From: Glaesserella sp041817755 | GTDB lineage: Bacteria > Pseudomonadota > Gammaproteobacteria > Enterobacterales > Pasteurellaceae | Reading direction: 5' to 3' | NCBI RefSeq assembly: GCF_041817755.1 | Contig: NZ_JBGYBX010000055.1 | Span: 62,001 to 126,000, forward strand | Length of the DNA: 64,000 nucleotides | Shown here: positions 28,177-37,673 of the stretch, piece by piece | How positions within the stretch are numbered: the stretch's first letter is position 1 | How the letters are laid out: each line of letters starts with the position of its first letter | Notes under the pieces: model-generated | The model's database searches: none | What the model was told of the DNA's origin: nothing | The model's input: only the letters and a program-made list of their open reading frames with translations | Translations under genes and position numbers: made by a program

Positions 28177-28205
28177 AGTATAGCGGATTTGCAAACTTTT
28201 GCCAA
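28177..28205 (-). promoter_or_regulatory. rnpB promoter
   Basis: On the minus strand TTGGCA (28205-28200), a 17-nt spacer and TATACT (28182-28177) lead to a start about 7 nt downstream, at the RNA 5' end. Confidence 0.85.
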
Positions 28206-28224
28206 GAAATGACCGCTTGTACCA

Positions 28225-28254
28225 TAAAAAACGCCCGGCAAGTAAGCCGGGCGT
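28225..28254 (-). terminator. gpmA terminator
   Basis: ACGCCCGGC and GCCGGGCGT (28231-28239 with 28246-28254) form a 9-bp GC-rich stem, followed by a T-run on the minus strand. It separates gpmA from the rnpB promoter. Confidence 0.88.
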
Positions 28255-28268
28255 TCATTGAACATCAA

Positions 28269-28952
28269 TTATAAATAGAATTTCTCAATGAAATTCAATT
28301 TGTCATCCAGTTTCAACACTAACGGTTGGCCGGTCGGGATCTCAAAATCCATGATTTCTTCATCGGAAATGCCGATGATATGTTTTGCCAATGCACGTAA
28401 TGAGTTACCGTGTGCGGTGACTAAAACGCGTTTACCGGATAACAACGCCGGTGCGATTTGATCTTCCCAGAAAGGTAATACGCGCTCTAAGGTGATTTTT
28501 AAGTTTTCCGCATTCGGCACAACATCTTTCGGAAGGTGCGCATAACGGCGGTCGTTATGTGCGGAATTCGGATCGTTCGGATCTAAATCCGGCGGAGAAA
28601 TGTCATAAGAACGGCGCCAAATGTGAACTTGCTCATCACCATATTGCTCGGCGGTCGCTTTTTTATCCAAACCTTGTAACGCACCGTAGTGACGTTCGTT
28701 TAAGCGCCAGTTTTTCACTTGTGGAATCCAAAGTTGGTTAGATTCTTCTAACACGATGTTACAGGTTTTAATAGCACGTGTTAACACGGAGGTAAACGCA
28801 ATATCAAACTCGTAGCCGGCGGCTAATAATTTTTTACCTGCCGCCTTCGCCTCTTCAACACCGCGCTCCGTTAAGTTAACATCACGCCAACCTGTAAATA
28901 AGTTTTTAGCATTCCACTCACTAAAACCGTGACGGATAAATACTAATTCCAT
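28269..28952 (-). CDS. gpmA: 2,3-bisphosphoglycerate-dependent phosphoglycerate mutase
   Basis: Glycolytic enzyme interconverting 3- and 2-phosphoglycerate. The 227 residues contain the phosphohistidine motif IRHGFSEWN with His8, RHYGALQGLDK, the acid residue region NERHYG, and the second histidine in VTAHGNSLRALAKH. Length and motifs match GpmA of Haemophilus. Monocistronic, with its own terminator. Confidence 0.96.
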   Translation of the reverse strand: MELVFIRHGFSEWNAKNLFTGWRDVNLTERGVEEAKAAGKKLLAAGYEFDIAFTSVLTRAIKTCNIVLEESNQLWIPQVKNWRLNERHYGALQGLDKKATAEQYGDEQVHIWRRSYDISPPDLDPNDPNSAHNDRRYAHLPKDVVPNAENLKITLERVLPFWEDQIAPALLSGKRVLVTAHGNSLRALAKHIIGISDEEIMDFEIPTGQPLVLKLDDKLNFIEKFYL

Positions 28953-29111
28953 AAGCTCTCCTATTAGATTTGAGTTGATTTGATAACTTGTTATTTATAA
29001 CAAAAAACAACGCGCTTTTAAAGCTAAACCAAAAGGATTCGATAAAAAGCTGATCTGTAACAAATTAAATCGGGATTTTATGGAATGAAACAAATAAACG
29101 ATTGTTTAAAA

Positions 29112-29158
29112 TGGTCCCCCCTACCGGACTTGAACCAGTGACCAAGCGATTATGAGTC
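29112..29158 (-). other. 3' half of a tRNA-Ile(CAT)-like gene, probable prophage attachment site
   Basis: Read on the minus strand, GACTCATAATCGCTTGGTC begins at the anticodon loop (CAT). The T-arm ACTGG-TTCAAGT-CCGGT, an acceptor strand AGGGGGG, discriminator A and CCA follow. The 5' half is absent: sequence upstream does not form an anticodon stem or D-arm. This is the scar expected when a phage integrates at a tRNA anticodon loop; the intact tRNA should lie at the other end of the prophage, beyond 64,000. The rest of the gap 28,953-29,301 shows nothing else recognisable. Confidence 0.75.
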
Positions 29159-29301
29159 TGACGTAAAACATCAGCGAAATTATATAAATCATTTAAAAAT
29201 CAATAGCCTACAAGATAACCCGCATTCAAAAAAACTGTTTTTAATTACAGTGGTTAATGATAATTATCGTTAATTACGTCACAAATATGACACAGTCTCT
29301 A

Positions 29302-30462
29302 TTAATCCTTAAGCACAAAAGCAATATAAGGGAGCTCCATTGTGTCGGGACCAGCATAGTTTGACCGTACTAAAAAATACTCTGTGGTAATAGCATGTAC
29401 CAACATAGACCCGCCATGGTAATAATTGGCATTCTCCGTCATGAGTACTTTTGGCTTTTGGCTAAATGGTGTTTTAAACGGGACTTTCCAAACACGATTA
29501 TTGCTTCCTGCACCAACTTCAGGGTTCGTTAATTCAAGCTCACTTCTGACTGGTGCCCCCATTTGTAATTCTTTAACAGGCAAAACACTTGCCAGTATTT
29601 GCGTTGTAAACTCTTGCAGCGATCCAGTAAAAGCACCAGTTTCCACCAACAGATCGTAGACAGATTTACCGTTTTGTCCAGCCTCGCCTTTTTCTCCTTG
29701 TGGTCCCGGAGGTCCTTGTACACCCGGGGCTCCGTCTCGCCCGTCTTTACCGGGTAAACCGCGCTCACCTTGCGGACCTCTCTCGCCGTCCCGTCCATTA
29801 TTCCCCGGTTCGCCTTTTTCGCCTCGCTCTCCATCTCTACCCGGTGTGCCCGGCTCCCCTTTCTCACCGGGTAAACCTCTTTCTCCTTGTAAGCCTTGTG
29901 CGCCACGCACACCCGGTAAGCCCTGTGGTCCCGGTGGACCGACATCACCTTTATCCCCTTTTGGACCTTGTAAGCCTCTTTCTCCCGGATCGCCCTTATC
30001 GCCTTTTGCCGCAACGCCGAAAACAACGTTAACGCTGTCACGCTCCACCACAATATCAGATACCGGATTAGACATTGCTTGTTCAATCGCTCGTTCAAAG
30101 GATGCTTCACCTTCTTCCGCCAACGTGGTTACGTCGTGATTGAGTTTAATTGTGCCGTCGATAATCGTCTTCGCGACGCCATCGGTGTACGTCACTTGTA
30201 CGTCATATTTGGCTTTAATCCACTCCCGCCCCTTGGTCGCTTGTTTACTGACCAACACCAAAAGTACGTTATCCTTAATTAAGAGCGTGTTATCCGTCGT
30301 TGAGAGCGACAACACAACTTCATCATCCGCCACAGCTTGTAAATCCACGCGGGCAACACCCGTAAAATCAAAAGCCGTCTTCTCTTCGCCAACTTGCTCA
30401 AACAGTGTAAAGCGGTGAACAAAGGTATCACCGCGCTTGATTGTTATGTTCTGCTTTTCCAT
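29302..30462 (-). CDS. Tail fibre protein with collagen-like Gly-X-Y repeats
   Basis: Protein of 386 residues from ATG 30462. The N-terminal ~145 residues resemble phage baseplate-upper-protein-like domains (KRGDTFVHRFTLFE). A collagen-like stretch of about 110 residues follows (GDKGDPGERGLQGPKGDKGD and so on), then a C-terminal domain of about 115 residues that may bind the receptor. Collagen repeats let the trimer form a thin rod. It is the last gene before the attachment scar. The third-position choice in the repeats creates several long antisense frames that are not genes. Confidence 0.8.
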   Translation of the reverse strand: MEKQNITIKRGDTFVHRFTLFEQVGEEKTAFDFTGVARVDLQAVADDEVVLSLSTTDNTLLIKDNVLLVLVSKQATKGREWIKAKYDVQVTYTDGVAKTIIDGTIKLNHDVTTLAEEGEASFERAIEQAMSNPVSDIVVERDSVNVVFGVAAKGDKGDPGERGLQGPKGDKGDVGPPGPQGLPGVRGAQGLQGERGLPGEKGEPGTPGRDGERGEKGEPGNNGRDGERGPQGERGLPGKDGRDGAPGVQGPPGPQGEKGEAGQNGKSVYDLLVETGAFTGSLQEFTTQILASVLPVKELQMGAPVRSELELTNPEVGAGSNNRVWKVPFKTPFSQKPKVLMTENANYYHGGSMLVHAITTEYFLVRSNYAGPDTMELPYIAFVLKD

Positions 30463-30482
30463 TTTGCTACCCAAAATAAAAA

Positions 30483-30501
30483 AGCCCGCATATAGCGGGC
30501 T
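30483..30501 (-). terminator. Terminator between the small tail gene and the fibre gene
   Basis: AGCCCGC and GCGGGCT (30483-30489 with 30495-30501) are followed by TTTTTTATTTT on the minus strand. Confidence 0.8.
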
Positions 30502-30510
30502 GTTGGTTGA

Positions 30511-30843
30511 TTATGATTGTTTAATGGTGCCACCGGCAAACATATGCGGGTTAACATAGCCGTAATATGTTTCAGGCTGGAACCCTTCGGGCTCCGGTAA
30601 GATTAACTGATCGAGCACCCAATTATGCGCGCTTTCGTCTCGGCTTGGCATGCTGCTGGTAAAGGTAAATTGCGCAAATGACAATGCGTTTTTGCCTCTG
30701 TCTTTTGCTTTTTTCGAGACATAAGAGGATAACGTAGCAACCACCGAATTGTTCGCATAATCACAATTGATTGCGGTGATTTCATGATAACCGACGACAG
30801 CGCCGGTGTTATCGTCTTCGAGTGTTTTTTCAATGTATTTCAT
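30511..30843 (-). CDS. Small phage protein, possibly tail-associated
   Basis: Protein of 110 residues starting MKYIEKTLEDDNTGAVVGYHEI at 30843, with AGGAG 7 nt upstream. It has no membrane span or signal peptide and no recognised domain. Its place between the tip protein J and the fibre suggests a fibre chaperone or minor tail component, but the sequence does not prove this. It has its own terminator downstream. Confidence 0.6.
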   Translation of the reverse strand: MKYIEKTLEDDNTGAVVGYHEITAINCDYANNSVVATLSSYVSKKAKDRGKNALSFAQFTFTSSMPSRDESAHNWVLDQLILPEPEGFQPETYYGYVNPHMFAGGTIKQS

Positions 30844-30868
30844 ATGAGCTCCTATGAGTAATAAAAAA

Positions 30869-30894
30869 ACCGCCTGCATTGCTACAAGCGGTCG
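30869..30894 (-). terminator. Terminator after tail tip gene J, built on an uptake signal
   Basis: On the minus strand ACCGCTTGTA pairs with TGCAGGCGGT across a 4-6 nt loop, followed by seven T. One arm contains the uptake-signal core in inverse (ACCGCTTGT). Confidence 0.75.
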
Positions 30895-30916
30895 GTTTGG
30901 GTTAAAAATTTACGAA

Positions 30917-33900
30917 TCAAGCATTACCGACGAAGAACACAAATTGCGTACCGTCGGCTAAGCCTTGATAGGTACTGTTAACAATAATGGAAATGTTCGC
31001 GACAGTATGCGGAGGGATGTTAAACGTACCTTGCAATGCCTTGGAAAACTTACCTCCGTTTGCACTGTTACGTATCACGGTTGCGTTGTTCATTCTAATT
31101 TCTGCGGATGCATTTTGAGTGCTTGTCCACTCCCACTCATCCCTTTCGCCGGCACCAATACTATAATGTCCGGATGACATCAATATAACCGGCATTAAGT
31201 ATGCCGCTCTTAACCGTCTTGAGGCAGGGATGGATAGCGTCATGACATGATTATGAACATATGTTGCGGTATTGCGATAAGTCACATGATATGCTTTCAC
31301 CACATCACCAATGATATTCTCGGCTTCCACCGTAATACCGGTAATGTGCGCACCGTTAATCGTTCCGCCGTTAATCGTTGCAGCATTTATCGTCGAACCG
31401 GTAACCGTACCACTAAATGTGCCTCTACGCGCCGTCATATTGCCACTACTGTCAACCATGAAATTGCCATTACCAATATTGAGATTTCCGCCGTTGATAT
31501 TAGGTGCGCGAATCTCTTGGTTGGCTTGGATGTGCTCGCCTCGAATGGTGTTGGCAAGAATGCTGCCGCCATGTACAACACTCACCCCCGCATTTTGCCA
31601 TGCGCTGGGCTCGGACGTGTGCTCGGAGCACTCCTCCAACATAGGACGGCACAAGTAAGCGTCTTGATATCCTTGATTTTTGGCAAAACGATTGAGCCGA
31701 TGGATGATCATGATTTTACCGGTATCCGGCGCGCGGAATTTTACAAATGCTCTTTTGGCGTTTAAGCCTACACCATGCTGAAAATGACTGGTATCGCCAA
31801 TCTCAAACCGATCGCCACTAAATATCACTGCGTCGCTTTGCCCGATGATTGCCGTTGAGTCAATAAAACCAAGATAGCTATTGCCGTCTGCGCTATATTT
31901 TTCAATCAACACCTGTGCCCCACAATGATAACCACCAACGTAAGCGGAAAACATATACCACTTGTTGGGAGTGACCGGCACAAGGCAGCGGATGTTGTCT
32001 ACCCAGTTATTTTTTGCATTATCCGCCAATGCGTTAATATCCGCATGAGATCCTGATATTGCCAATACAGACCATGTTTCATCTGCAACATTGGGATGAA
32101 ACTCACCGTTACCCGCTCTAATCTGATGGGTAATATTAAGCTTTCCGATTTGCGCTCCACTACGATGCCCGGCTTGTCGCCAGCCATGCTGACCGATTTG
32201 CGGGTTATACAATAAGTTACCGCCAGCACCTGATGATAATTTATCCCGTGTCACCGACCCCGCCACAACCAAATCACCACGAATACCAACCTGACCATTT
32301 GCCACGCTGAATACCGGTTTGACGTTGCTGTCATTGGCATTGGCAACAATACCGAATTTATCCGCCATAACGATAACCGAGCTTTCACCCGCCGAATCCG
32401 TCCCCATTGCAACCCCGGCAATCGCTGTTCGACCGCCTGCAATAGTTTGTGTTTTCACCGTGTGCATTGCACTGACTTTACCGTTTAAGCCTGTCACTGC
32501 TTCACTGGTGGTGGTTATGCGGGATTCTGCACCGTCTATCCGTGCGACGAGTTCCCGTTTATCTTTAGCGTAAGCGGTGGTGTGATTGCTGACCGTTTCG
32601 GACAACGCTGTTATTTTGGCGGTAGATTCGGATACGACCGATTCTAAGTCTTCCGGTGCCGGTGTCCATGTTGTCGCCACATCCCCTTCTTCGATCTTAA
32701 TCGAGTGGCATTCCACCCATTTTCCGACCTCAAAGTTAGTAAACGCCATTAAAAGATAGCCGTCCGTGACTTCCACGCCGTTTTTTGCGATAAACTTCAA
32801 TTCAACCTTCTCAAACGTCTCCTCGCTCGGTACTCGCATTTCTGGTAATCGCTGGAATCCACTATTGTTACGCATCAGGTGTACGTAATTAAGATTTGCA
32901 TTTCCGCGCGCATAAAAGGACAACACATATTTTTTATCCTTCACAAATGTGGTCTTGCGGTTTTTCGCCATTGCCGATACACCCGCAGCTTTTGCCACCT
33001 CCTTGTTCTCAATGCGGATGACCCGTCGACCGTTGTATTCGGAGGCTGAAGCGTTGGTATAATTCGTACCGCCCCATAACAAAAAACTTTTAAACTCACT
33101 GTCCAGCAGGAGATTGCGGCCACCGATTTTCAGTGCATCAACGGTTTGTTGAGCGTCAGCCTTCCACGTCGATTGTAACGCTGTTTGTGCAATACTCGCC
33201 ACTTCGTCTTTGTTCGCTTTAGTGGTTTGGATTGTCTCCAGCGTACCTTCTGCGGTACCCATGCGCGCGGTCAATCCGTTAAATGCGACGGTTTGCGCTT
33301 GCTCCTTGGTTGCCTGTGTCGATTTATACGCGGTTAAGTCGGCGCTAACGCTATCAATCATTGAGTTTACGTCTGACGGTGTCGGAGACCAGTCCGTCGC
33401 CACACTTCCCCGCTCTAATTTCACACCATGAAACGAGAACCAATCATCAGACGCCGCTTCGCCAATGTGTCCAATCAATACCCGCACCGTGTTACTTGTC
33501 CATGGCGCGACAAACGTCACCTTGTGCGGGTCTCTAATAGAGTTGGTAATTGGGATAGTCGGTAGACGGAAATTCTCACCCTCGTCCCGCATTAAATAAA
33601 CGTAATTTAACCCGTTCTTGGTAAATCCTGCGGTACCTTGCGCGTGCAATGACAAGGTGTAGGTTTCGCCTTGCTTGACTTTCGTCAACTTTTTATCATT
33701 ACCCTGTATAATGCCTCGCTGCCCTTGACCGTCAGCCGTTGAGGTAACGCGAGTTGTAAACCGACCTTGCCACATATTTTGGGAGATTCGCACTTTAGTG
33801 TGATCCCATGCAAGGCGAGAGCGATATTCGCAATCCACCAATATATTTACGCCGCCAATGTTATCAACTTTCGCCGTTAACGTTTCGCGTTTTGCCGATT

Positions 33901-36628
33901 CCGCCTTATCCGCATCAATGCGGGCTTGTCGCTCTTCTTGTAAGCCACTCAACGCACTACCTGCCTGAGCGGTTACGGTTGCTATCTGTCTTGCTTGTTC
34001 GGCGTTAACCGTTTCGACGGTTGCAATCGCATTTCCGCGCGCCGCAGCTTCCGCTTCAATCGCTTTAACCCGTTCACGGGTTTCCGCTTGGATTTGACCA
34101 ACGACGCTCGCCAATGCAACACGACGCAGTTCGGCTTCTTCGTCGACGGCGGCGTCAATGTCGCCTTTTAGCGAGTTAATAAGACTTTCGCCGAGATGTG
34201 ACTTGGTAATCTGTCCTTCCAGCGCGTTTAGTAGCGTATCAGGATTATGATCCGCCTCGCCAAATACACCTTCGGTAAATTCGCCTTTGTTGCCGTTTTT
34301 ATCCCCGCAACGGGCAAAAAAGTAGTAACTCTCCGACAAGCTTACCCCGTTGATCGTGTAGCTGTTTTGCGGATAAGCTAAGGTCGCCACTTTTACCGCT
34401 TTGGTAATATCGTCGGTGCTGCTCCGCCAAATCTCGGTGTAATTACCGACGGTCGCTGTTTTCGGTAAATCCCAATTCAATTCGATCGCAAACAACAATG
34501 ATTTTGTGACAAATCGAGGGATTCTTAAGTTAATTTCAAAGCTGCGGGTTACCGGATTCGATAACTGCCCTTGTGCGTTTCTCGCTCTGATTTCGGCGGT
34601 ATAGCTGCCGTCAGGCAGGTTGTCAAAAGTAAATTCAGGCGATTCTAACCCTAAGTGTGTACTGTATAGCTTGCCGTTGCGGTACAAGCGGATTTCGTAC
34701 GTCACTTTTCCGCCACTGACAAACGGTTGACTCCACGTCAATTTCACCCCGCCTTCTGTGACGGTGGCATCCGCATTAATCACGGCAGAGACGCCGCCAT
34801 TATGGGTCGTGTCAGAAATCGGCACAAAGCTCGCACTGCCGTCCACAATCGCTTCTTTTTGCGGTTCGTGTTGGAGGGCGGTAATCGCATAGCTGCCGTC
34901 CTCATTCTCCGTTACACCCAACACCCGATAGCGTTGAGTGCTGACTAACGGCGTATGCAATGCCCATGTATCCATGACCTCTAATCCGGTCGGCACACTT
35001 TCAAGTGTAACAATGGATTTGTTATTAGCGTTGACTTGCGTAATTTTGATACGGGTCAATCGCTGTACATTGTTATCATTGATGAGATAACTCAGGTGTT
35101 TTTCGCCTGCGACTTCAATCGGTGCATCAAGGGTAACGTTTCTGCCGCTGACGGCAATCACACGCCCGCCAATATTTACATTGGCATAAGTTTTGTCCGC
35201 AACCTCAATAATATCTCCCGGGAGAGTTAATAATCCTTCCCGACCGACGCTAAAGGTGATCGTGCATTGTTCAAGTCGTGAGGTTTCCAGCACCCATTTG
35301 CCGTAACGGCGGGCTTGCCCTCGGCTCGTACAGGCAAACGCTTGGATTTTCTTCACATTGTAGCCGTAACGGGCAATCATGGCGTCGTCGGAAATGTATT
35401 CGATCGCCTTCTGATACTGATTATTTTCGTCAGCATATTCCACTTCTACGGCGGTATAAATGGATTTCAGCGGCACGTATTGGCGGTTAAATTTCCCCTC
35501 AATCACGTTTGACTGCGTGTAAGTACACACCGGATCAGCCGGTCTGTCTTGGATTGCCGTCAGCTGTGTGCCGTTCCAAATGACGATAGCACGGAACACG
35601 GACGCCATATCCGACACAACCTCATAGGCACTACGTTGTTCGGTAATCCATAGATTCGCCGTCATACGAGGTTCTTTTCCGCCAAAACCGTCATCGACTA
35701 ACTCATCACAGTATTTTGCGATTTGGTAGAGTTGGAATTTATCAATGCCATAATCGCCTAGACGTTGCCCCAATCCCGCCAATTTGTTCGTGACTAAATC
35801 ATAAAACACCCATGCCGGGTTGTTTGTCCACGCCAGCTTAAAATCACCGCGCCAAATTCCGCCGGCATAAGTTCGTTTATCCGGATCGTAACCGACCGGC
35901 ACTTTTACCAACCTGCCGTAAAGTAAGAAATTCAGGTTCGGAAAATTCGGATTGTATCGAGAATCGGTTTTTACCCCGACAATCGCCATATTCGGATAAC
36001 TGAGTTTTGTATCAATAATTTCCGTATAGCTTGACCAAAACGTCCCGTTCTGTAAGCGTTGGCTCTTACTGTCCGGTGTGATTCGTTTTACCGTCACCGT
36101 AAACGGACGTGGCGGTAAATTATCGATAATATAACTACGGGTAAAACGAGAGGAGGACTTCCCTTCGATGGTTTGATCCTCTCGGATAACGCCGTTAATC
36201 AACACCTGAAACGACACGGACGAACCGTGTGTGTCGCCCTCGTCGTTTTGACTAAACAACGCATTTACGCCTAACGTAATACGCAAGCGGGTAATATCCG
36301 GATCAATAACCGTACGGGATAACGGATGATCAAATTTCACTTCCGCCCCCACCGACACTTCCCGCTCCGACATTTCAAAACCTTCCAGCGGCGTTTGATC
36401 TTGATACCCCAACCGATAGTTAATTTCTGTGTTCTGGTAGTTCCACTCGCCTTGTTGGTTTTTCAGTGGCGTGTAATCAAAAAAAGCACTTTGATATTGG
36501 TCTTCTGTTACCGCCCCCCGAATAGGACCGAGGGAAATTAGCCCTATCGCTCTTAATCGTTGCGCCGACTTTAAATTATCCGGTGCTTCGTAAGGTGTTC
36601 TTCCGCCACCGCCTGCACTTCCGCCCAT
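30917..36628 (-). CDS. Tail tip / host specificity protein J
   Basis: Very large (1903 residues) lambda J-type protein that forms the tail tip and contacts the host receptor. The N-terminal ~500 residues follow the J family (KSAQRLRAIGLISLGPIRG; later YEVVSDMASVFRAIVIWNG). Fibronectin-type III-like modules follow at ~630-790 (WSQPFVSGGKVTYEIRLYRNG). A long alanine-rich coiled-coil segment lies at ~830-930, then repeated carbohydrate-binding-like segments (two copies containing VDCEYRSRLAWD / LLDSEFKSFLLWG), and a C-terminal receptor-side region. It is about 770 residues longer than lambda J (1132), mostly in the distal part. Confidence 0.9.
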   Translation of the reverse strand: MGGSAGGGGRTPYEAPDNLKSAQRLRAIGLISLGPIRGAVTEDQYQSAFFDYTPLKNQQGEWNYQNTEINYRLGYQDQTPLEGFEMSEREVSVGAEVKFDHPLSRTVIDPDITRLRITLGVNALFSQNDEGDTHGSSVSFQVLINGVIREDQTIEGKSSSRFTRSYIIDNLPPRPFTVTVKRITPDSKSQRLQNGTFWSSYTEIIDTKLSYPNMAIVGVKTDSRYNPNFPNLNFLLYGRLVKVPVGYDPDKRTYAGGIWRGDFKLAWTNNPAWVFYDLVTNKLAGLGQRLGDYGIDKFQLYQIAKYCDELVDDGFGGKEPRMTANLWITEQRSAYEVVSDMASVFRAIVIWNGTQLTAIQDRPADPVCTYTQSNVIEGKFNRQYVPLKSIYTAVEVEYADENNQYQKAIEYISDDAMIARYGYNVKKIQAFACTSRGQARRYGKWVLETSRLEQCTITFSVGREGLLTLPGDIIEVADKTYANVNIGGRVIAVSGRNVTLDAPIEVAGEKHLSYLINDNNVQRLTRIKITQVNANNKSIVTLESVPTGLEVMDTWALHTPLVSTQRYRVLGVTENEDGSYAITALQHEPQKEAIVDGSASFVPISDTTHNGGVSAVINADATVTEGGVKLTWSQPFVSGGKVTYEIRLYRNGKLYSTHLGLESPEFTFDNLPDGSYTAEIRARNAQGQLSNPVTRSFEINLRIPRFVTKSLLFAIELNWDLPKTATVGNYTEIWRSSTDDITKAVKVATLAYPQNSYTINGVSLSESYYFFARCGDKNGNKGEFTEGVFGEADHNPDTLLNALEGQITKSHLGESLINSLKGDIDAAVDEEAELRRVALASVVGQIQAETRERVKAIEAEAAARGNAIATVETVNAEQARQIATVTAQAGSALSGLQEERQARIDADKAESAKRETLTAKVDNIGGVNILVDCEYRSRLAWDHTKVRISQNMWQGRFTTRVTSTADGQGQRGIIQGNDKKLTKVKQGETYTLSLHAQGTAGFTKNGLNYVYLMRDEGENFRLPTIPITNSIRDPHKVTFVAPWTSNTVRVLIGHIGEAASDDWFSFHGVKLERGSVATDWSPTPSDVNSMIDSVSADLTAYKSTQATKEQAQTVAFNGLTARMGTAEGTLETIQTTKANKDEVASIAQTALQSTWKADAQQTVDALKIGGRNLLLDSEFKSFLLWGGTNYTNASASEYNGRRVIRIENKEVAKAAGVSAMAKNRKTTFVKDKKYVLSFYARGNANLNYVHLMRNNSGFQRLPEMRVPSEETFEKVELKFIAKNGVEVTDGYLLMAFTNFEVGKWVECHSIKIEEGDVATTWTPAPEDLESVVSESTAKITALSETVSNHTTAYAKDKRELVARIDGAESRITTTSEAVTGLNGKVSAMHTVKTQTIAGGRTAIAGVAMGTDSAGESSVIVMADKFGIVANANDSNVKPVFSVANGQVGIRGDLVVAGSVTRDKLSSGAGGNLLYNPQIGQHGWRQAGHRSGAQIGKLNITHQIRAGNGEFHPNVADETWSVLAISGSHADINALADNAKNNWVDNIRCLVPVTPNKWYMFSAYVGGYHCGAQVLIEKYSADGNSYLGFIDSTAIIGQSDAVIFSGDRFEIGDTSHFQHGVGLNAKRAFVKFRAPDTGKIMIIHRLNRFAKNQGYQDAYLCRPMLEECSEHTSEPSAWQNAGVSVVHGGSILANTIRGEHIQANQEIRAPNINGGNLNIGNGNFMVDSSGNMTARRGTFSGTVTGSTINAATINGGTINGAHITGITVEAENIIGDVVKAYHVTYRNTATYVHNHVMTLSIPASRRLRAAYLMPVILMSSGHYSIGAGERDEWEWTSTQNASAEIRMNNATVIRNSANGGKFSKALQGTFNIPPHTVANISIIVNSTYQGLADGTQFVFFVGNA

Positions 36629-36648
36629 AGTGTTTCTCCAATAAAAAA

Positions 36649-36672
36649 GCCGTCACAGTTTCCTGTAACGGC
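36649..36672 (-). terminator. Terminator between antirepressor and J
   Basis: On the minus strand GCCGTTACAG-GAAA-CTGTGACGGC, a 10-bp stem (one G-T) with a GAAA tetraloop, is followed by TTTTTTATT. It isolates J from the upstream cargo genes. Confidence 0.8.
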
Positions 36673-36750
36673 GGTTAAATTTCAGATATGCCAAAAGCCA
36701 CTTGCAACGCTAGGCTGCAAGCGGTCTGTTTTGGTTAAAATTTTGCTAAA

Positions 36751-37632
36751 TTATCGTTTAGTCATACCTCTTCTTAGCGGGTATGCTCTTGCTCGCATTG
36801 TTTCCAATGCTAAATGGTAATGAGGATCTTTCCAAGCGTTGATCTCTACGCCCTCTAATTTGGGCATCAGTATATCTCTCGCAAATTGTAATGTGTGGCA
36901 ATATTCCGTGGCGTGTGTATATGCTGCCGAACCAAAATGCGATCCGATTGCCCGCAGAGGTTGTTCCAGTTGTCCCAATAAATCTAAGCAATTGTAAAGA
37001 GCGAACCACATTGAGGTTAGTGTAAGATTATCCGCAAGGTCATCATCTTGTTTTGGTGGGTCAATAATCAACTCCCCTTCAAGATAAATCTTGTGTACAT
37101 ATTCCACCGCCATTCCAACTTGATCAGGGGTTAGCTCGTCAATATGTTCTACGTTGAAACGTTGGTGAATGAGTGTGTAAGCATCGGAATAGAGTAAGCC
37201 TTTTTTACTCACTAAAGCACTGACTGCTTGTCTTAATCCCGTGCGTTCGTCTGTGGTTGTTTTGCGTTCGGCTTTGCCATTAAACCAGTAGTCGTGTAAT
37301 GCTTGATAACATTCTTTTTTGTATTTGATTAAAGTTTCTCGGATTTCAGGTTTACAACGTTTAACATCAATGCCGAATAACCAACCATTAAGATATTCAA
37401 TTGGTAAGCAGACCATTTCTCTATTTTTTCCATCTTCAGCAACTATGATCGTGATGATCATAGTTGAACTAAGAATATCATCACGCTTAATTCTTAATAA
37501 TTGCGGCTCCCAAGCTAAACCAATATTTTCACAGATTGGTTTCATAGCTGTGTAACGTGTACCGTTTTGTTCGAATGTAATTAAGGATTGGTTGTTGAAT
37601 GAAATTATTTGGGTAGAAATTTGAGTAGTCAT
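36751..37632 (-). CDS. P22-type phage antirepressor
   Basis: Protein of 293 residues with the N-terminal antirepressor domain of the P22 Ant type (~8-125: ISFNNQSLITFEQNGTRYTAMKPICENIGLAW and YLNGWLFGIDVKRCKPEIRETLIKYKKECYQAL). The C-terminal half is less conserved. Such proteins bind and inactivate phage repressors. It lies far from cI, between tail genes, and is preceded by a C4-like structured RNA and a small hairpin, the arrangement used to keep ant silent in P1/P7-type immunity. A ribosome site AAAAGGAAA precedes the ATG. Confidence 0.8.
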   Translation of the reverse strand: MTTQISTQIISFNNQSLITFEQNGTRYTAMKPICENIGLAWEPQLLRIKRDDILSSTMIITIIVAEDGKNREMVCLPIEYLNGWLFGIDVKRCKPEIRETLIKYKKECYQALHDYWFNGKAERKTTTDERTGLRQAVSALVSKKGLLYSDAYTLIHQRFNVEHIDELTPDQVGMAVEYVHKIYLEGELIIDPPKQDDDLADNLTLTSMWFALYNCLDLLGQLEQPLRAIGSHFGSAAYTHATEYCHTLQFARDILMPKLEGVEINAWKDPHYHLALETMRARAYPLRRGMTKR

Positions 37633-37673
37633 AACAGAGTTTCCTTTTGAGAGAAAATCCCGATAAATCGGGT

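Noticed and set aside
29112..29190. A complete tRNA gene
   Set aside because: The 5' half does not form a D-arm, anticodon 5' strand or acceptor partner, so only the 3' half is present.
29529..30139. Several long antisense frames over the collagen-like repeats, some themselves repetitive and proline-rich
   Set aside because: They arise from the biased Gly-X-Y codon pattern of the fibre gene and have no ribosome sites.
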